From Candidatus Parcubacteria bacterium (GTDB taxonomy: Bacteria; Patescibacteriota; Minisyncoccia; Phycocordibacterales; UBA12088), in contig RFKD01000005.1 in the NCBI GenBank assembly GCA_003694545.1, positions 1 through 25,589 on the forward strand: a DNA stretch of 25,589 nt. Direction: 5' to 3'. Positions 14,788-22,659 of this stretch are shown one piece after another. Under the pieces are notes generated by a model, which was not told the origin of the DNA, ran no database searches, and worked only from the letters and a program-made list of their open reading frames with translations. The position numbers were made by a program, and so were the translations under genes. Each line of letters opens with the position of its first letter. Position 1 is the first letter of the stretch.

Positions 14788-15261
14788 ATGACCGAACCAT
14801 CTTTTTTCAACGCTTTGGTGGAAAAAGTTCGTGCGGAGCTCAAGAATGCGATGCGAGAGCGCGATGAAGTGCGCGCCACTACCCTCAAAGGCATTCTCGC
14901 GGCGTTTGCGAACGAATCCGTCGCATTGGGGAGAACACCCCAGAGTCCGTTATCTGCCGTGGAGGCACAAAAAGTTTTGCGCCGACTTATAAAACAGCGT
15001 GAAGAGGCGAAGGAAATCTACGAGCAGCAAGGCCGCGCTGAACTGGCGCTACGCGAAGCGCAAGAAGCGGAAATACTGGCGCGCTTTCTTCCCCCTGAGC
15101 TCTCCGAGGGGGAAGTGCGCCAGATTGTTCAAAAAATACAAGCGCAAAACCCAACCACCAAAAGTGGAGCGCTTATTGGGTTGGTGATGCGTGAGGTGGC
15201 AGGACGCGCAGACGGCGCACTTGTTCGTCGTGTCGTTGAAGAAGAGACGCGAGCATCTTAG
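14788..15261 (+). CDS. GatB/YqeY domain protein
   Basis: 157 residues, all-helical YqeY family: ALVEKVRAELKNAMRERDEV at the N-terminus, VLRRLIKQREEAKEIYEQQG in the middle, EILARFLPPELSEGEVRQIV and ALIGLVMREVAGRADGALV at the C-terminus. The domain is related to the tRNA-binding tail of GatB; free-standing YqeY is widespread in bacteria and its role is still unclear, possibly linked to tRNA-dependent amidation. The start at 14788 rests on the promoter directly upstream and on family length (~150). The last 89 bp overlap the 3' end of the glycosylase gene on the opposite strand. Confidence 0.93.
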   Translation: MTEPSFFNALVEKVRAELKNAMRERDEVRATTLKGILAAFANESVALGRTPQSPLSAVEAQKVLRRLIKQREEAKEIYEQQGRAELALREAQEAEILARFLPPELSEGEVRQIVQKIQAQNPTTKSGALIGLVMREVAGRADGALVRRVVEEETRAS

Positions 15262-15832
15262 CGGGAGATTGGCGCCACTCGCCCACGAAACGCAAGGGCG
15301 CCTCGCGCCATTTTGGATGCGCGTACGCTATCCCCACACGGGGAAGCGCTTGTATTCGTGTGGGAGTGAAGCGAAAGCGGCTTATCCACGCTCCTGATTC
15401 CGGGGCGACAGGCTTGCCGAGGTGAAGATGTTGGGAAAGCCCAAGAAGACGCACAAGACGAGCGGGGCCAGAAGCATGCGCTGTGGCGCGCAGTAAGACG
15501 GCTCCGGCGCCGTCTTTGTCGGTGGTGATGTTGGCAAGCGTATGCATACCGTAAATAAAATAGAGGTACCAGTGCGCCGTTGTTTCAAACATAATGCGTG
15601 TTCGTTGTGTAGGACCAAAACGGGCGTGGCTCGCGGCATCTTCCGCTCCAAGATAGGCCTCTGTTTCCGTGAGCAAGTCAATGCGCAGGGATCCGTCTTG
15701 TTGCTGCACGATAACGAGCCGACCCACCAAGAGGGAAGCAACCAGGGGTGTTGGCCGAGCAAACAGACGAGGAGACAGCGCCTCGAACAGTGAGCCGGTT
15801 AACGCCGGAGGTTTTAGGCTGGAATACGCCAT
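15173..15832 (-). CDS. 3-methyladenine DNA glycosylase (MPG/AAG family)
   Basis: 219 residues from ATG 15832. The AAG signature is intact: TETEAYLGAEDAASHARFG holds the catalytic Glu (E58, equal to human E125), Tyr (Y60) and His (H69); YFIYGMHTLANI holds the intercalating Tyr and the Asn gate. It excises alkylated and deaminated purines. The domain should end near PLRFVGE; the last ~35 residues are an extension that runs antiparallel into yqeY. The start overlaps the end of truB by 19 bp; an in-frame extension to 15988 lies inside truB and lacks family similarity. It is the last gene of the htrA-to-MPG cluster. Confidence 0.9.
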   Translation of the reverse strand: MAYSSLKPPALTGSLFEALSPRLFARPTPLVASLLVGRLVIVQQQDGSLRIDLLTETEAYLGAEDAASHARFGPTQRTRIMFETTAHWYLYFIYGMHTLANITTDKDGAGAVLLRATAHASGPARLVRLLGLSQHLHLGKPVAPESGAWISRFRFTPTRIQALPRVGIAYAHPKWREAPLRFVGEWRQSPAKMLASLLQRHDEQVRRLRVLPPHASPTQ

Positions 15833-16497
15833 ACGCTGGGATCTTCTAACAAAAAAGGTCCGATAGCAGTTCTGCGCAGACCGCACAAACTTGCCGGAAC
15901 GCCTAATCGTCTGCCGAATTCGTGAGCAAGAGAGCGGATGTAGGTTCCCGAACCGACCTTCCAGCGGATAAGCGCGTGCAAGGCGCACAAAGGCGCGTCT
16001 TCTTGGGATTCTGCAAAAAACAAAAGCCGTGCCTCTTGCACTTCCATTAGTCGCACGGGAGGATCTACTTGTATGTCTTTTCGCGCAAGTCGGTACAGAC
16101 GCTTCCCCCGCACTCGCACCGCGCTCCAGCGCGGCACGGGAAGCGAGAGAACGCCAACCATTGCTTGCAGTTCCTTTTCTACTCGCTCTCGCGAAAGAAA
16201 ACAGGCGTCAGCAACCTCCTCTACCGCCCCCTCTAAGTCATCGGTCGTCGTGGATCTTCCTAAATGGACGAGCGCCTCGTAAGTTTTAGGAAGATCGACA
16301 AATTGCCGCAGGAATTTGGTGCCCCTCCCTACCCCAACAATGAGGAGCCCTTCGGCGAGAGGGTCGAGCGTGCCGGCATGGCCCGCCGTTTGTTCTCCTA
16401 ACTGAGTTGCCAGTTGTAGGGCGGCCTTTCGCGAGGAAACACCCGGCGGCTTATCCACCAAATACACTTGCGGCGGTAGTTCCGGCGGCGCTTGCAT
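15814..16497 (-). CDS. truB: tRNA pseudouridine(55) synthase TruB
   Basis: 227 residues, shorter than E. coli TruB (314) because the C-terminal PUA region is absent. Motifs: VYLVDKPPGVSSRKA, then GHAGTLDPLAEGLL with catalytic Asp45, KTYEALVHLG, and GTYIRSLAHEFGRRLG. The PxxSAxKxxGxRxY motif appears as PRWSAVRVRGKRLY. It makes pseudouridine 55 in the T-loop of tRNAs. ATG 16497 is the only ATG that fits; it overlaps the upstream exchanger gene by 47 bp and no Shine-Dalgarno is seen. Confidence 0.95.
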   Translation of the reverse strand: MQAPPELPPQVYLVDKPPGVSSRKAALQLATQLGEQTAGHAGTLDPLAEGLLIVGVGRGTKFLRQFVDLPKTYEALVHLGRSTTTDDLEGAVEEVADACFLSRERVEKELQAMVGVLSLPVPRWSAVRVRGKRLYRLARKDIQVDPPVRLMEVQEARLLFFAESQEDAPLCALHALIRWKVGSGTYIRSLAHEFGRRLGVPASLCGLRRTAIGPFLLEDPSVWRIPA

Positions 16498-17464
16498 ACT
16501 GCGCGACCATCAGAAGAAAAAGGAGGTATCCCACAAGGAGGATGCTCCCTTCCCAACGATACCACGCCCTGGCGTATCCCAAGAGAAGGAGAACGACAGA
16601 AGTTGCGATTAACACTGGGATACCGATCCACCAAACCACCGGAGCAACGGTAAGCGGCGCGATAAGTGCGGGAATTCCCACGGTGCCCAAAAGATTGAAG
16701 GTGTTGGAACCGATGATGTTGCCGAAAGCGAGCGCGGATTCTCCCGTTATGGCGGCGCGAGTACTCACGACAAGTTCAGGGAGCGAGGTTCCCAAAGAAA
16801 GCGCAACCAGAGCGATAGCTGCTGGGGAAACATCAAGTATTTGAGCGAGTTGGGTCACAAACGCGACAGTGAAATCCGCCCCTTTCACCACTAAGATGAT
16901 GCCAATTGTGAACCACAAAAACACGGAAAAGCGAGGGAATCCTGTCGCGCGGCGCTCTTCTATTGTGTGTATTGTTTCCTGTTCTTCCACTGGCCCAGCG
17001 GAGGATAAATCTCTCGTGAAAAGAAGGTGCCCGGCGTATATGCCATACACCACACACAAGAGAGCGCCTTCCAATAAAGTTACCGTCCTGTCCGCAACGG
17101 TGCCGAGGAAAAAAGCAAGCGCAATGATAAAAAAAGGAAGTTCAGTTTTGCTGAGGTCTTCGTTGATCGTGAACGACCGCGCAAGGAGAGCGCCCGCGCC
17201 TCCCACCAGAAGAACGTTTGTAATGTTGGCGCCCACCGCTTTTGCAATTGGCAAACTTGTGTAGTCATGCAAGGCGGCGGCGATGTTTGCTGCAAGCTCG
17301 GGCAGCGAAGTTCCTATGGCTACGACAAACACACCAATCAGATAGGGCGACAAATCAAAATAAATTCCGATGGTTCTGCCTCGCTCCACCACCAAACGCG
17401 ATCCAATGACAAGTGCCGCGATGCTGGCTAATAAACCGAAAGCGAGAGGTATTGCTCCTGTCAT
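16451..17464 (-). CDS. CaCA family sodium/calcium exchanger (first copy, promoter-distal)
   Basis: 337 residues, about ten membrane helices in two inverted halves. The alpha-1 repeat is AIGTSLPELAANIAA with GANITNVLLVGG, and alpha-2 is LSLGTSLPELVVSTRAA with GNIIGSNTFNLLG. A hydrophilic loop near the middle (EEQETIHTIEERR) separates the halves. Family members exchange Na+ or H+ for Ca2+ across the cytoplasmic membrane (YrbG type). The alpha-1 half has GANITN for the usual GSNITN. ATG 17464 is preferred over an in-frame GTG at 17488; a weak TAGTAT box 8 nt upstream may be an internal promoter. It follows the second exchanger gene by 33 bp and overlaps truB. Confidence 0.92.
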   Translation of the reverse strand: MTGAIPLAFGLLASIAALVIGSRLVVERGRTIGIYFDLSPYLIGVFVVAIGTSLPELAANIAAALHDYTSLPIAKAVGANITNVLLVGGAGALLARSFTINEDLSKTELPFFIIALAFFLGTVADRTVTLLEGALLCVVYGIYAGHLLFTRDLSSAGPVEEQETIHTIEERRATGFPRFSVFLWFTIGIILVVKGADFTVAFVTQLAQILDVSPAAIALVALSLGTSLPELVVSTRAAITGESALAFGNIIGSNTFNLLGTVGIPALIAPLTVAPVVWWIGIPVLIATSVVLLLLGYARAWYRWEGSILLVGYLLFLLMVAQYASAAGTTAASVFGG

Positions 17465-17497
17465 ACAACCGAATACTACCGACAGCACGTAGTGGAG

Positions 17498-18466
17498 CTA
17501 TGGCGTGGCGAAAAACAACTTCATCACAAAAAAGACATAAAAGAGAAGGAACATAATTCCTTCCCACCGGTTGACCATTCGCGCAAGGCCGCTGACAAAG
17601 AGTATGAAAGAAGCGCCGGCCAACACCATCAGCGAGAAACTAATGAGCTCGGGTGCAACCGCAAACGGCTTAATGATTGCAGGCACCCCTACGGCAAAAA
17701 GAATATTGAAAGCGTTAGAACCAAAAATATTACCAACCGCAACATCGGTGTCCCCCTTCCAAAACGCTTGCAAAGAGACGGCAAGCTCCGGGAGTGAAGT
17801 CCCAAGCGCGACGATCGTGAGCGATACCACGGTGGTGGAAATGCCTATGAGGAGTGCGAGGTATTGAACGACGGTCACGAGCCCTTTTGCTCCAATGACG
17901 ACAGCCGCAAGACCCAAGACTGTAAGCAAGCCCGCAACCGCAATGGATGGTGCCGTATTGACGGCTTCAACTCGCTGTTGCGCCTCCTCTTGCCCTTCGT
18001 CTTTTTCTTTTCCGTTGTCTTCAAACAGCTGGTAGCCCAAATACGCAAGGTATGTTCCAAAAAGCAGCCAGCCTTCGAGTTGGTCTATTTCTCCGTCGTT
18101 TGCAATAGCAATAAAGTGAGTTGTCGCAACGGCAAAAATAATGAGTTCGTGGCGTATGGTTTCATCGCCAATACGCAAGGTGTGGGAGAACGCGCCAAGA
18201 ACCCCTACGATAAGTAGGATATTTGTTATATTCGAACCGATGGCATTGCCGAGGATGATGCCGCCATCTCCCGAAAAGAGCGCCACCAAGCTTGTGGCAA
18301 GTTCAGGGAGCGAGGTACCCACTCCCACAATGAGGACACCCACAACAAACGGCGTAAACCCTGCCGCGTAGCCGAGTTTTTTAGCGTTTTCTACGAAGAT
18401 ATCAGCGCCCTTGACGAGAATCACAAGGAACAAGCAGAGGAACCCTGCAAGGGTGATAAGAAGCAT
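17498..18466 (-). CDS. CaCA family sodium/calcium exchanger (second copy, promoter-proximal)
   Basis: 322 residues, about ten membrane helices. Alpha-1: VGTSLPELATSLVALF with GNAIGSNITNILLIVG. Alpha-2: ALGTSLPELAVSLQAF with GNIFGSNAFNILFAVG. The central loop is acidic (DNGKEKDEGQEEAQQRVE), which could sense ions but may just be a linker. Both repeats carry the full GTSLPE and GSN motifs, so it should be active. It starts 13 bp after the htrA stop and is cotranscribed with it. The two adjacent exchangers are diverged paralogues rather than a recent duplication, differing in loop and repeat details. Confidence 0.93.
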   Translation of the reverse strand: MLLITLAGFLCLFLVILVKGADIFVENAKKLGYAAGFTPFVVGVLIVGVGTSLPELATSLVALFSGDGGIILGNAIGSNITNILLIVGVLGAFSHTLRIGDETIRHELIIFAVATTHFIAIANDGEIDQLEGWLLFGTYLAYLGYQLFEDNGKEKDEGQEEAQQRVEAVNTAPSIAVAGLLTVLGLAAVVIGAKGLVTVVQYLALLIGISTTVVSLTIVALGTSLPELAVSLQAFWKGDTDVAVGNIFGSNAFNILFAVGVPAIIKPFAVAPELISFSLMVLAGASFILFVSGLARMVNRWEGIMFLLFYVFFVMKLFFATP

Positions 18467-18479
18467 ATTCGACGAAGTG

Positions 18480-19679
18480 TTATTCAGGAAGATCGTGTGG
18501 CGCTCGATCCAGCAGAACGGTCACTTCTCGAAATTCCCCCTCGTGATATACCTCTAATTTCACGGCGTCCCCAGGAGCGTAGCGACGGATCAGTGCCCCA
18601 AGAGGAGTTGATTGGGTAACTGCTTCATTGTTGACTTTTGTGATGATGTCGTTTTCCTCAATACCAGCCTTGTCGGCGGGAGATCCAGGGATCACCGCGA
18701 GTTGCTTAGGATCACTGCCTCGGACGATAAGCGCGCCTTCTTTCAAGGGTAAAGAATTCATCTTTACCATTTCAGGGGTAATCATTCTATAGCGCACGCC
18801 AAGCCACGGTCGGACAATCTCTCCTTCTTCTTGGATACTGCGCAAGGCGGGCTTAACCATTTCTGCTGGAATCGCGAATCCAATATTTTCTGCTCCTGAA
18901 GCGACAGCCACATTAACGCCGAGCACCTTGCCGTCGAGCGTCAAAAGAGGGCCACCTGAATTTCCGGGATTAATTGCCGCGTCGGTTTGCAGGACGCTTT
19001 CTAGGGCTTTCACCTCCGAAATTCCTCGCGCGACGACAGACCGCCCCTTGCCCGCCAACACGCCTACTGACACTGAATCGACAAACTCTCCCAACGCGTT
19101 GCCTATTGCGATAACGGATTGCCCTAATTGGGCGTCTGAAGAATCTCCCAACGGGAGTACGGCTTGCGGTGTGTACGCCACTTTAATAAAAGCAATATCT
19201 AAAAACTGGTCTCGCCAAATGCGCTCCGGGACCAAGACCTCGCCGTCTGCCGTGACGACTTCGTATGATCCATCCTCATCGCTCACAACATGGCGATTGG
19301 TGACGATAATGCCTTCCTTGCTCACAAAAAAGCCCGTCCCTTGAAACTGTTGTTCTAAAGGAAAAGTTTCATCACCGAAAAACGGCAGTAGTGACCCTTC
19401 AAACGGAAAGCGCGTAGAAACGGATTTTGTTGTGGAGCCAACAATACTCACCACGGCTGGGAGCGCTTGCCGAACCGTGGCAACAATCCGCCCTTCGTGC
19501 TCCGATGAGGGCGTAAAAGATGATGAGACGGACTGTTCCGACACTGGCGGCTCTTGGAGTGCGCGTAGGATTGCCAAGCGCAAAGGCGCTACCCACACCA
19601 AGACGCCTAACATAAGCGCTGTAAGCCCAACCCACACGATTGTGCTTATGAGCGTAATCAAAAGCCAGGGACGCATCAT
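18480..19679 (-). CDS. htrA: HtrA/DegP-type serine protease, membrane anchored
   Basis: 399 residues. A single N-terminal membrane helix (~6-32) anchors the protein, with the protease outside. The trypsin-like domain carries the triad H130 (VTNRHVVS), D161 (FLDIAFIKV) and S241 (NPGNSGGPLL). One PDZ domain follows (~285-390: PWLGVRYRMITPEM, GSPADKAGIEENDIITKVNN). It degrades or refolds damaged envelope proteins. The start is MM; GAGGT directly precedes the first ATG, so the second ATG (19676) may be used. A TATACT box lies 37 nt upstream, making this one of the few genes here with a normal leader. It heads the operon with both exchangers, truB and the glycosylase. Confidence 0.95.
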   Translation of the reverse strand: MMRPWLLITLISTIVWVGLTALMLGVLVWVAPLRLAILRALQEPPVSEQSVSSSFTPSSEHEGRIVATVRQALPAVVSIVGSTTKSVSTRFPFEGSLLPFFGDETFPLEQQFQGTGFFVSKEGIIVTNRHVVSDEDGSYEVVTADGEVLVPERIWRDQFLDIAFIKVAYTPQAVLPLGDSSDAQLGQSVIAIGNALGEFVDSVSVGVLAGKGRSVVARGISEVKALESVLQTDAAINPGNSGGPLLTLDGKVLGVNVAVASGAENIGFAIPAEMVKPALRSIQEEGEIVRPWLGVRYRMITPEMVKMNSLPLKEGALIVRGSDPKQLAVIPGSPADKAGIEENDIITKVNNEAVTQSTPLGALIRRYAPGDAVKLEVYHEGEFREVTVLLDRAPHDLPE

Positions 19680-19716
19680 ACCTCAAGTGGAATGCTTTTT
19701 AGGCGGAACACTGCAG

Positions 19717-19725
19717 AGTATACCA
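19717..19725 (-). promoter_or_regulatory. Promoter -10 of htrA operon
   Basis: On the minus strand TGG plus TATACT (19717-19722), 37 nt before the htrA ATG. No good -35; the spacer is T-rich (TTTTTT). The downstream leader ends in GAGGT at the start codon. Confidence 0.5.
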
Positions 19726-19749
19726 CAAAAAACGCAACAACACTCTTTG

Positions 19750-19879
19750 CTAAGGGTATACGCGAAAAGGGAGGCGTTCGAGCTTGAGTAGTCTCCCTAA
19801 GAGTATGCCTACGAGTTGATTCGCAGGAGCGTTGAAGTACCACAAAGTTGATCCCGGCGGTTAATGTTTCTTGCATCAT
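19750..19879 (-). pseudogene. Fragment of a second decayed gene before htrA
   Basis: An ATG at 19879 overlaps the stop of the preceding remnant as ATGA, the usual sign of a coupled gene pair. The frame opens MMQETLTAGINFVVL and then turns into improbable sequence. One frame over, a protein-like stretch NAPANQLVGILLGRLLKLER then LPFRVYP runs to TAG at 19752-19750. One small indel near 19837 would join them. No family recognised. Confidence 0.35.
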
Positions 19880-20747
19880 ATAGCAAAAAGCGCTGTTTTG
19901 CTTATCTCCGAGAAATCCTCAACAATATTTTCTGGCTCTTCTTCTTGCATCTCTTTGTTTGGCACCAAAAACCCCTCGGCGGTGTGGAACATGCTTGTCG
20001 CGTGCCGATGCGACTCGGTAGCAGGGTTTGGATGGAAAAAGAAATGCGCCGTTATTGTTTTTCATCATGAAAAAATCCCATTAAAATGATGAAAAAGAAT
20101 ACCGACGCCACGGAGGCGCGCCATTGCAAAAAGCGAGAAGTTTCCAACAAGAGCGGATCTGCTTGTGAGCGAGCTTGAGGAATGAGTGAGAACCATTTTA
20201 TATACAGGGCGGCGCCAAGCACGAATCCTAGTGGCACGACGATAAACAAATGCACCTCAATAAAAGCAATGCCGAGCGTGTTGACGGAAGGATTTTAGTT
20301 CCCGTTATTTTTCCCGAGCGATGTGTACTGCTTCGCGTTACGAAGGAAAGTTGGCGCGTTACATGCTGAATGGAGCTTGGCGTATGGCAAGCGCGATGTG
20401 TGCGCCGACCAGCAAGGCTTCACCACCAGCCACCAACGACATTCCGCACGTCGCTTTCTCTTGCGCGGGCGCTCACGCGAGCAAAGCAACGCCTAAGAGG
20501 ACGAGAGTTCCAGAAATGAGGATTGGCGCTTTTTAATTCCTCATACATAGGAAAATCTTTGCGCCAAATGCTAAAAGGTGCGCCGAGCATTTTGAGAAAA
20601 GTCAGCAATGCGGCGATAAGCGCCTCGCCGAGAGAATAAACGCTATCCCTCACGAGATAAAAGCCTATCCGAAGGGATTAGCGCAATGAGCAACCCTCCC
20701 ACAGCAAGCAGCCCACCCGCAAGAACCGCTACCAACTGCCGCACCAT
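19876..20747 (-). pseudogene. Decayed multi-TM membrane protein gene
   Basis: The 1.1-kb space between htrA and tRNA-Glu has no intact gene, but the minus strand carries consecutive hydrophobic pieces in shifting frames. Piece 1 (ATG 20747 to TAG 20643) is a 34-residue TM-like start, VLAGGLLAVGGLLIALIPS. Piece 2, one frame over, reads SLGEALIAALLTFLKMLGAP to about 20525. Piece 3, shifted again, reads ILISGTLVLLGVALLA, an in-frame TGA, then GMSLVAGGEALLVGAHIALA. Piece 4 (20282-20052, preceded by TAA) reads VHLFIVVPLGFVLGAALYIK and later SVASVFFFIILMGFF. Piece 5, entered by a -1 shift at an A5 run near 20060, ends at TGA 19878-19876 with ENIVEDFSEISKTALFAI. Together about 290 codons with at least five lesions. 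Protein family unknown; sequencing error is a less likely alternative given the number of lesions. Confidence 0.5.
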
Positions 20748-20806
20748 AGATTTTTATTGCATCACCTTGGACACGGGCATAGCGGGTAAGCAATAAGAAT
20801 CTGCTG

Positions 20807-20879
20807 TGACCCCTACGGGACTCGAACCCGTGTTTCCGCCGTGAGAGGGCGGCGTCCTAGACCGCTAGACGAAGGGGCC
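20807..20879 (-). tRNA. tRNA-Glu (anticodon CTC)
   Basis: The minus strand folds as a 73-nt cloverleaf. The acceptor GGCCCCT pairs with AGGGGTC (one G:T), with discriminator A at 20807. The D-arm lies in TCGTCTAGCGGTCTAGGA. The anticodon stem CCGCC/GGCGG encloses loop CTCTCAC, giving CUC, which reads GAG. The T-arm is ACGGGTTCGAGTCCCGT. CCA is not encoded. Confidence 0.97.
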
Positions 20880-20885
20880 CTGTGT

Positions 20886-20914
20886 TGTATACGCTTCTTA
20901 TACCACATTTCCAA
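20886..20914 (-). promoter_or_regulatory. Promoter of tRNA-Glu
   Basis: On the minus strand: TTGGAA (20909-20914), exactly 17 bp, TATACA (20886-20891), with 6 nt to the tRNA 5' end. A second extended -10-like box, TGG plus TATAAG, lies 17 nt upstream of the tRNA and could be used instead. Confidence 0.5.
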
Positions 20915-20953
20915 GCGACATGCCACAACAAAACAGCGAGAGTCTCACAGGAG

Positions 20954-22624
20954 TTAGTCGTCGGTCGTCGCATCTTCATCGTCGGAGATTTGCGCGGGCA
21001 GCGCGGGAAGCGTGATGACAAAACGACTGCCCTTCCCTCGTCCTTCTGAAAAGATTCGTATGGAGCCGCTGTGCGCTTTTACGAGGCGCTTTGCAATATA
21101 CAGACCTAAACCCGTGCCGGACACATTGGCCCCTTGCGCGTTGGAGGCGCGATGGAATTTGCTGAAGAGTGTCGGTATTTCTTCGGGGGGAATACCAATG
21201 CCGCTGTCTTCGACTGTGATGACATATTCCTGCCTCGCGCCCTTTCCTGGGCAAAGAGAGACGCGCACCCATCCCGAAGGCGTGTATTTGATGGCGTTAT
21301 CGATCAAGTTTGCGATGACTTGGCGGATTTTCACCTGATCGCCGTAATAGGGATACTGCGCCGGCTGTCGTGCGATAGCGCAAGAAAACGATAGCCCCTT
21401 TTCTTTCGCGCGCATTGAAAATTCTTCGCACAATTGGCTCACCAATTGCCCTAAATCAAAGTGATGCATATCATAATGCATCCTTCCTTGCTCAATGCGC
21501 GTTACATTGAGGAAATCGTCCACCATTTGCGCCATTGTGGCGGCGGAAGCCTCAATACGGTCAACGATCTCTTGGGCGGAAGGGGGGAGTTTGCCGTAGG
21601 CATTCTCCTTTAACAGCGATGAGTAGCCTCGCACAACAGCAACCGGCCCGCGCAGTTGGTGGGACGCAATGGAAAGAAACTCCGTTTTTTGCTTGTCGAG
21701 CTCTTGAAGCCGCTTATTTGCCGCCTGAAGATCTTTAGTGAGTTTTTGCAGCTGGATTTGTCGTTTCAAATCTCTGCGATAGATCTCTAAAAATAAAAAA
21801 GCAAAAGACAACACAAGCAGAAATAATAAGGTTCTTGTTGTAAATTCCGTCCACTGTTCCGCAGAAAAGATATCTGTAAAAGCTAAGCCTACCATTAACA
21901 AGACAAGCACTTGCGCTAAAGAAGTGCGCATTTGCATAAGATTGAATTGCGCCATGGCGTACAGAAAAAGAAAGATGGCAATAGGGACAAGGAAAGAGCC
22001 CCACGGCCAGATGGTTACTTTATACCAAGGGAGAAAATTAGAAATTCCTATGATCACCGTGATCACGAGCGCTCCCGCGATAATCAACGCAACCCGTTGG
22101 GTTTGTTGGGGCGACGAGGGTGTCAGGATTAGTTTGCCGATAAAATAGATAGAAAGCCCAAGGTACACGCAATAGTATACAATGAACATCCAGTACAAAT
22201 CGCCGGCGGTGGGCCAGTAAGAAAATCCTCCTAGGGTGTGGAAGTCTTTTACAAAATGCGGCGTAAACCCCAAGAGGACAAAAACGAGCGCGAAGCCATA
22301 CCCCCCTATCAACCACCACCTTGCGTAGTGAAAAGAAAGAGAAAATATATCGCGCACCCAATGAAAAAAAGTGCTCGGGATGAACGCCGCCCCCATATTG
22401 AGCAAGCCAAGGAATACCCTTGCCTCTTCTTCAGACCGAGCCCCGAGCCAAAAGTAATATGCGAGGCTCCATATCCCCACCGATGTAGTCAAAAACAAAA
22501 ACGAAAGATGGGCTTTTGTGCGCTTCTGTTGATTTACGCCCACAAATACTGTCGCGCCAAAAAGAAACGCTAGAATCGCATTTGCAAGAGCGACGACCCG
22601 GAACAAAGCAGAAAGTTCGGGCAT
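20954..22624 (-). CDS. Histidine kinase with N-terminal 7TM sensor region
   Basis: 556 residues from ATG 22624. The first ~280 residues hold seven to eight membrane helices resembling the 7TM sensor region of bacterial histidine kinases (IPSTFFHWVRDIF; NLMQMRTSLAQVLVLLMVGL). A short coiled coil (~282-312) leads to HisKA with SIASHQLRGPVAVVRG (phospho-acceptor H322) and HATPase_c with N-box NLIDNAIKYTP (N443), DSGIGIPPEEIPTLF (473-487) and GTGLGLYIAKRLV (503-515). The C-terminus is acidic (DDEDATTDD). No response regulator is adjacent, so the partner is elsewhere. The ATG at 22624 is set by a consensus TATAAT ending 6 nt upstream; an in-frame start at 22657 would lie upstream of that box. Confidence 0.94.
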   Translation of the reverse strand: MPELSALFRVVALANAILAFLFGATVFVGVNQQKRTKAHLSFLFLTTSVGIWSLAYYFWLGARSEEEARVFLGLLNMGAAFIPSTFFHWVRDIFSLSFHYARWWLIGGYGFALVFVLLGFTPHFVKDFHTLGGFSYWPTAGDLYWMFIVYYCVYLGLSIYFIGKLILTPSSPQQTQRVALIIAGALVITVIIGISNFLPWYKVTIWPWGSFLVPIAIFLFLYAMAQFNLMQMRTSLAQVLVLLMVGLAFTDIFSAEQWTEFTTRTLLFLLVLSFAFLFLEIYRRDLKRQIQLQKLTKDLQAANKRLQELDKQKTEFLSIASHQLRGPVAVVRGYSSLLKENAYGKLPPSAQEIVDRIEASAATMAQMVDDFLNVTRIEQGRMHYDMHHFDLGQLVSQLCEEFSMRAKEKGLSFSCAIARQPAQYPYYGDQVKIRQVIANLIDNAIKYTPSGWVRVSLCPGKGARQEYVITVEDSGIGIPPEEIPTLFSKFHRASNAQGANVSGTGLGLYIAKRLVKAHSGSIRIFSEGRGKGSRFVITLPALPAQISDDEDATTDD

Positions 22625-22652
22625 GGAAAAATTATAACAAATATGATAACAT
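22624..22652 (+). promoter_or_regulatory. Promoter of the hydrolase-methyltransferase operon
   Basis: TGGAAA (22624-22629, 4/6 match), 17 bp, TGA plus TAACAT (22647-22652), 7 nt before ATG 22660. The -35 begins on the kinase start codon, so the two divergent promoters are fully interleaved in 35 bp. Confidence 0.45.
22631..22636 (-). promoter_or_regulatory. -10 box of the histidine kinase gene
   Basis: On the minus strand TGT plus consensus TATAAT, with 6 nt to ATG 22624. This predicts transcription starting at the A of the start codon or next to it. No good -35; the extended -10 may compensate. Confidence 0.65.
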
Positions 22653-22659
22653 TCCACCC

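Noticed and set aside
15833..15988. 52-codon N-terminal extension of the DNA glycosylase
   Set aside because: It is truB sequence read in another frame and does not resemble the glycosylase N-terminus.
16498..16634. Longer or separate small frames upstream of truB
   Set aside because: The region is the coding end of the CaCA exchanger; its last membrane helix is clearly readable, so the extra frames are incidental.
16771..18316. Exact 19-bp repeat (16771-16789 and 18298-18316) in the two exchanger genes
   Set aside because: Both copies encode the TSLPEL core of the alpha repeat; shared codons in a conserved motif are enough, and the flanks differ.
20329..20747. In-frame TGA in a hydrophobic reading, as possible evidence for TGA recoding
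   Set aside because: recR, the P-type ATPase and the phosphoribosyltransferase end in TGA at natural family C-termini, and the same region has TAG, TAA and frame changes, so decay explains it.
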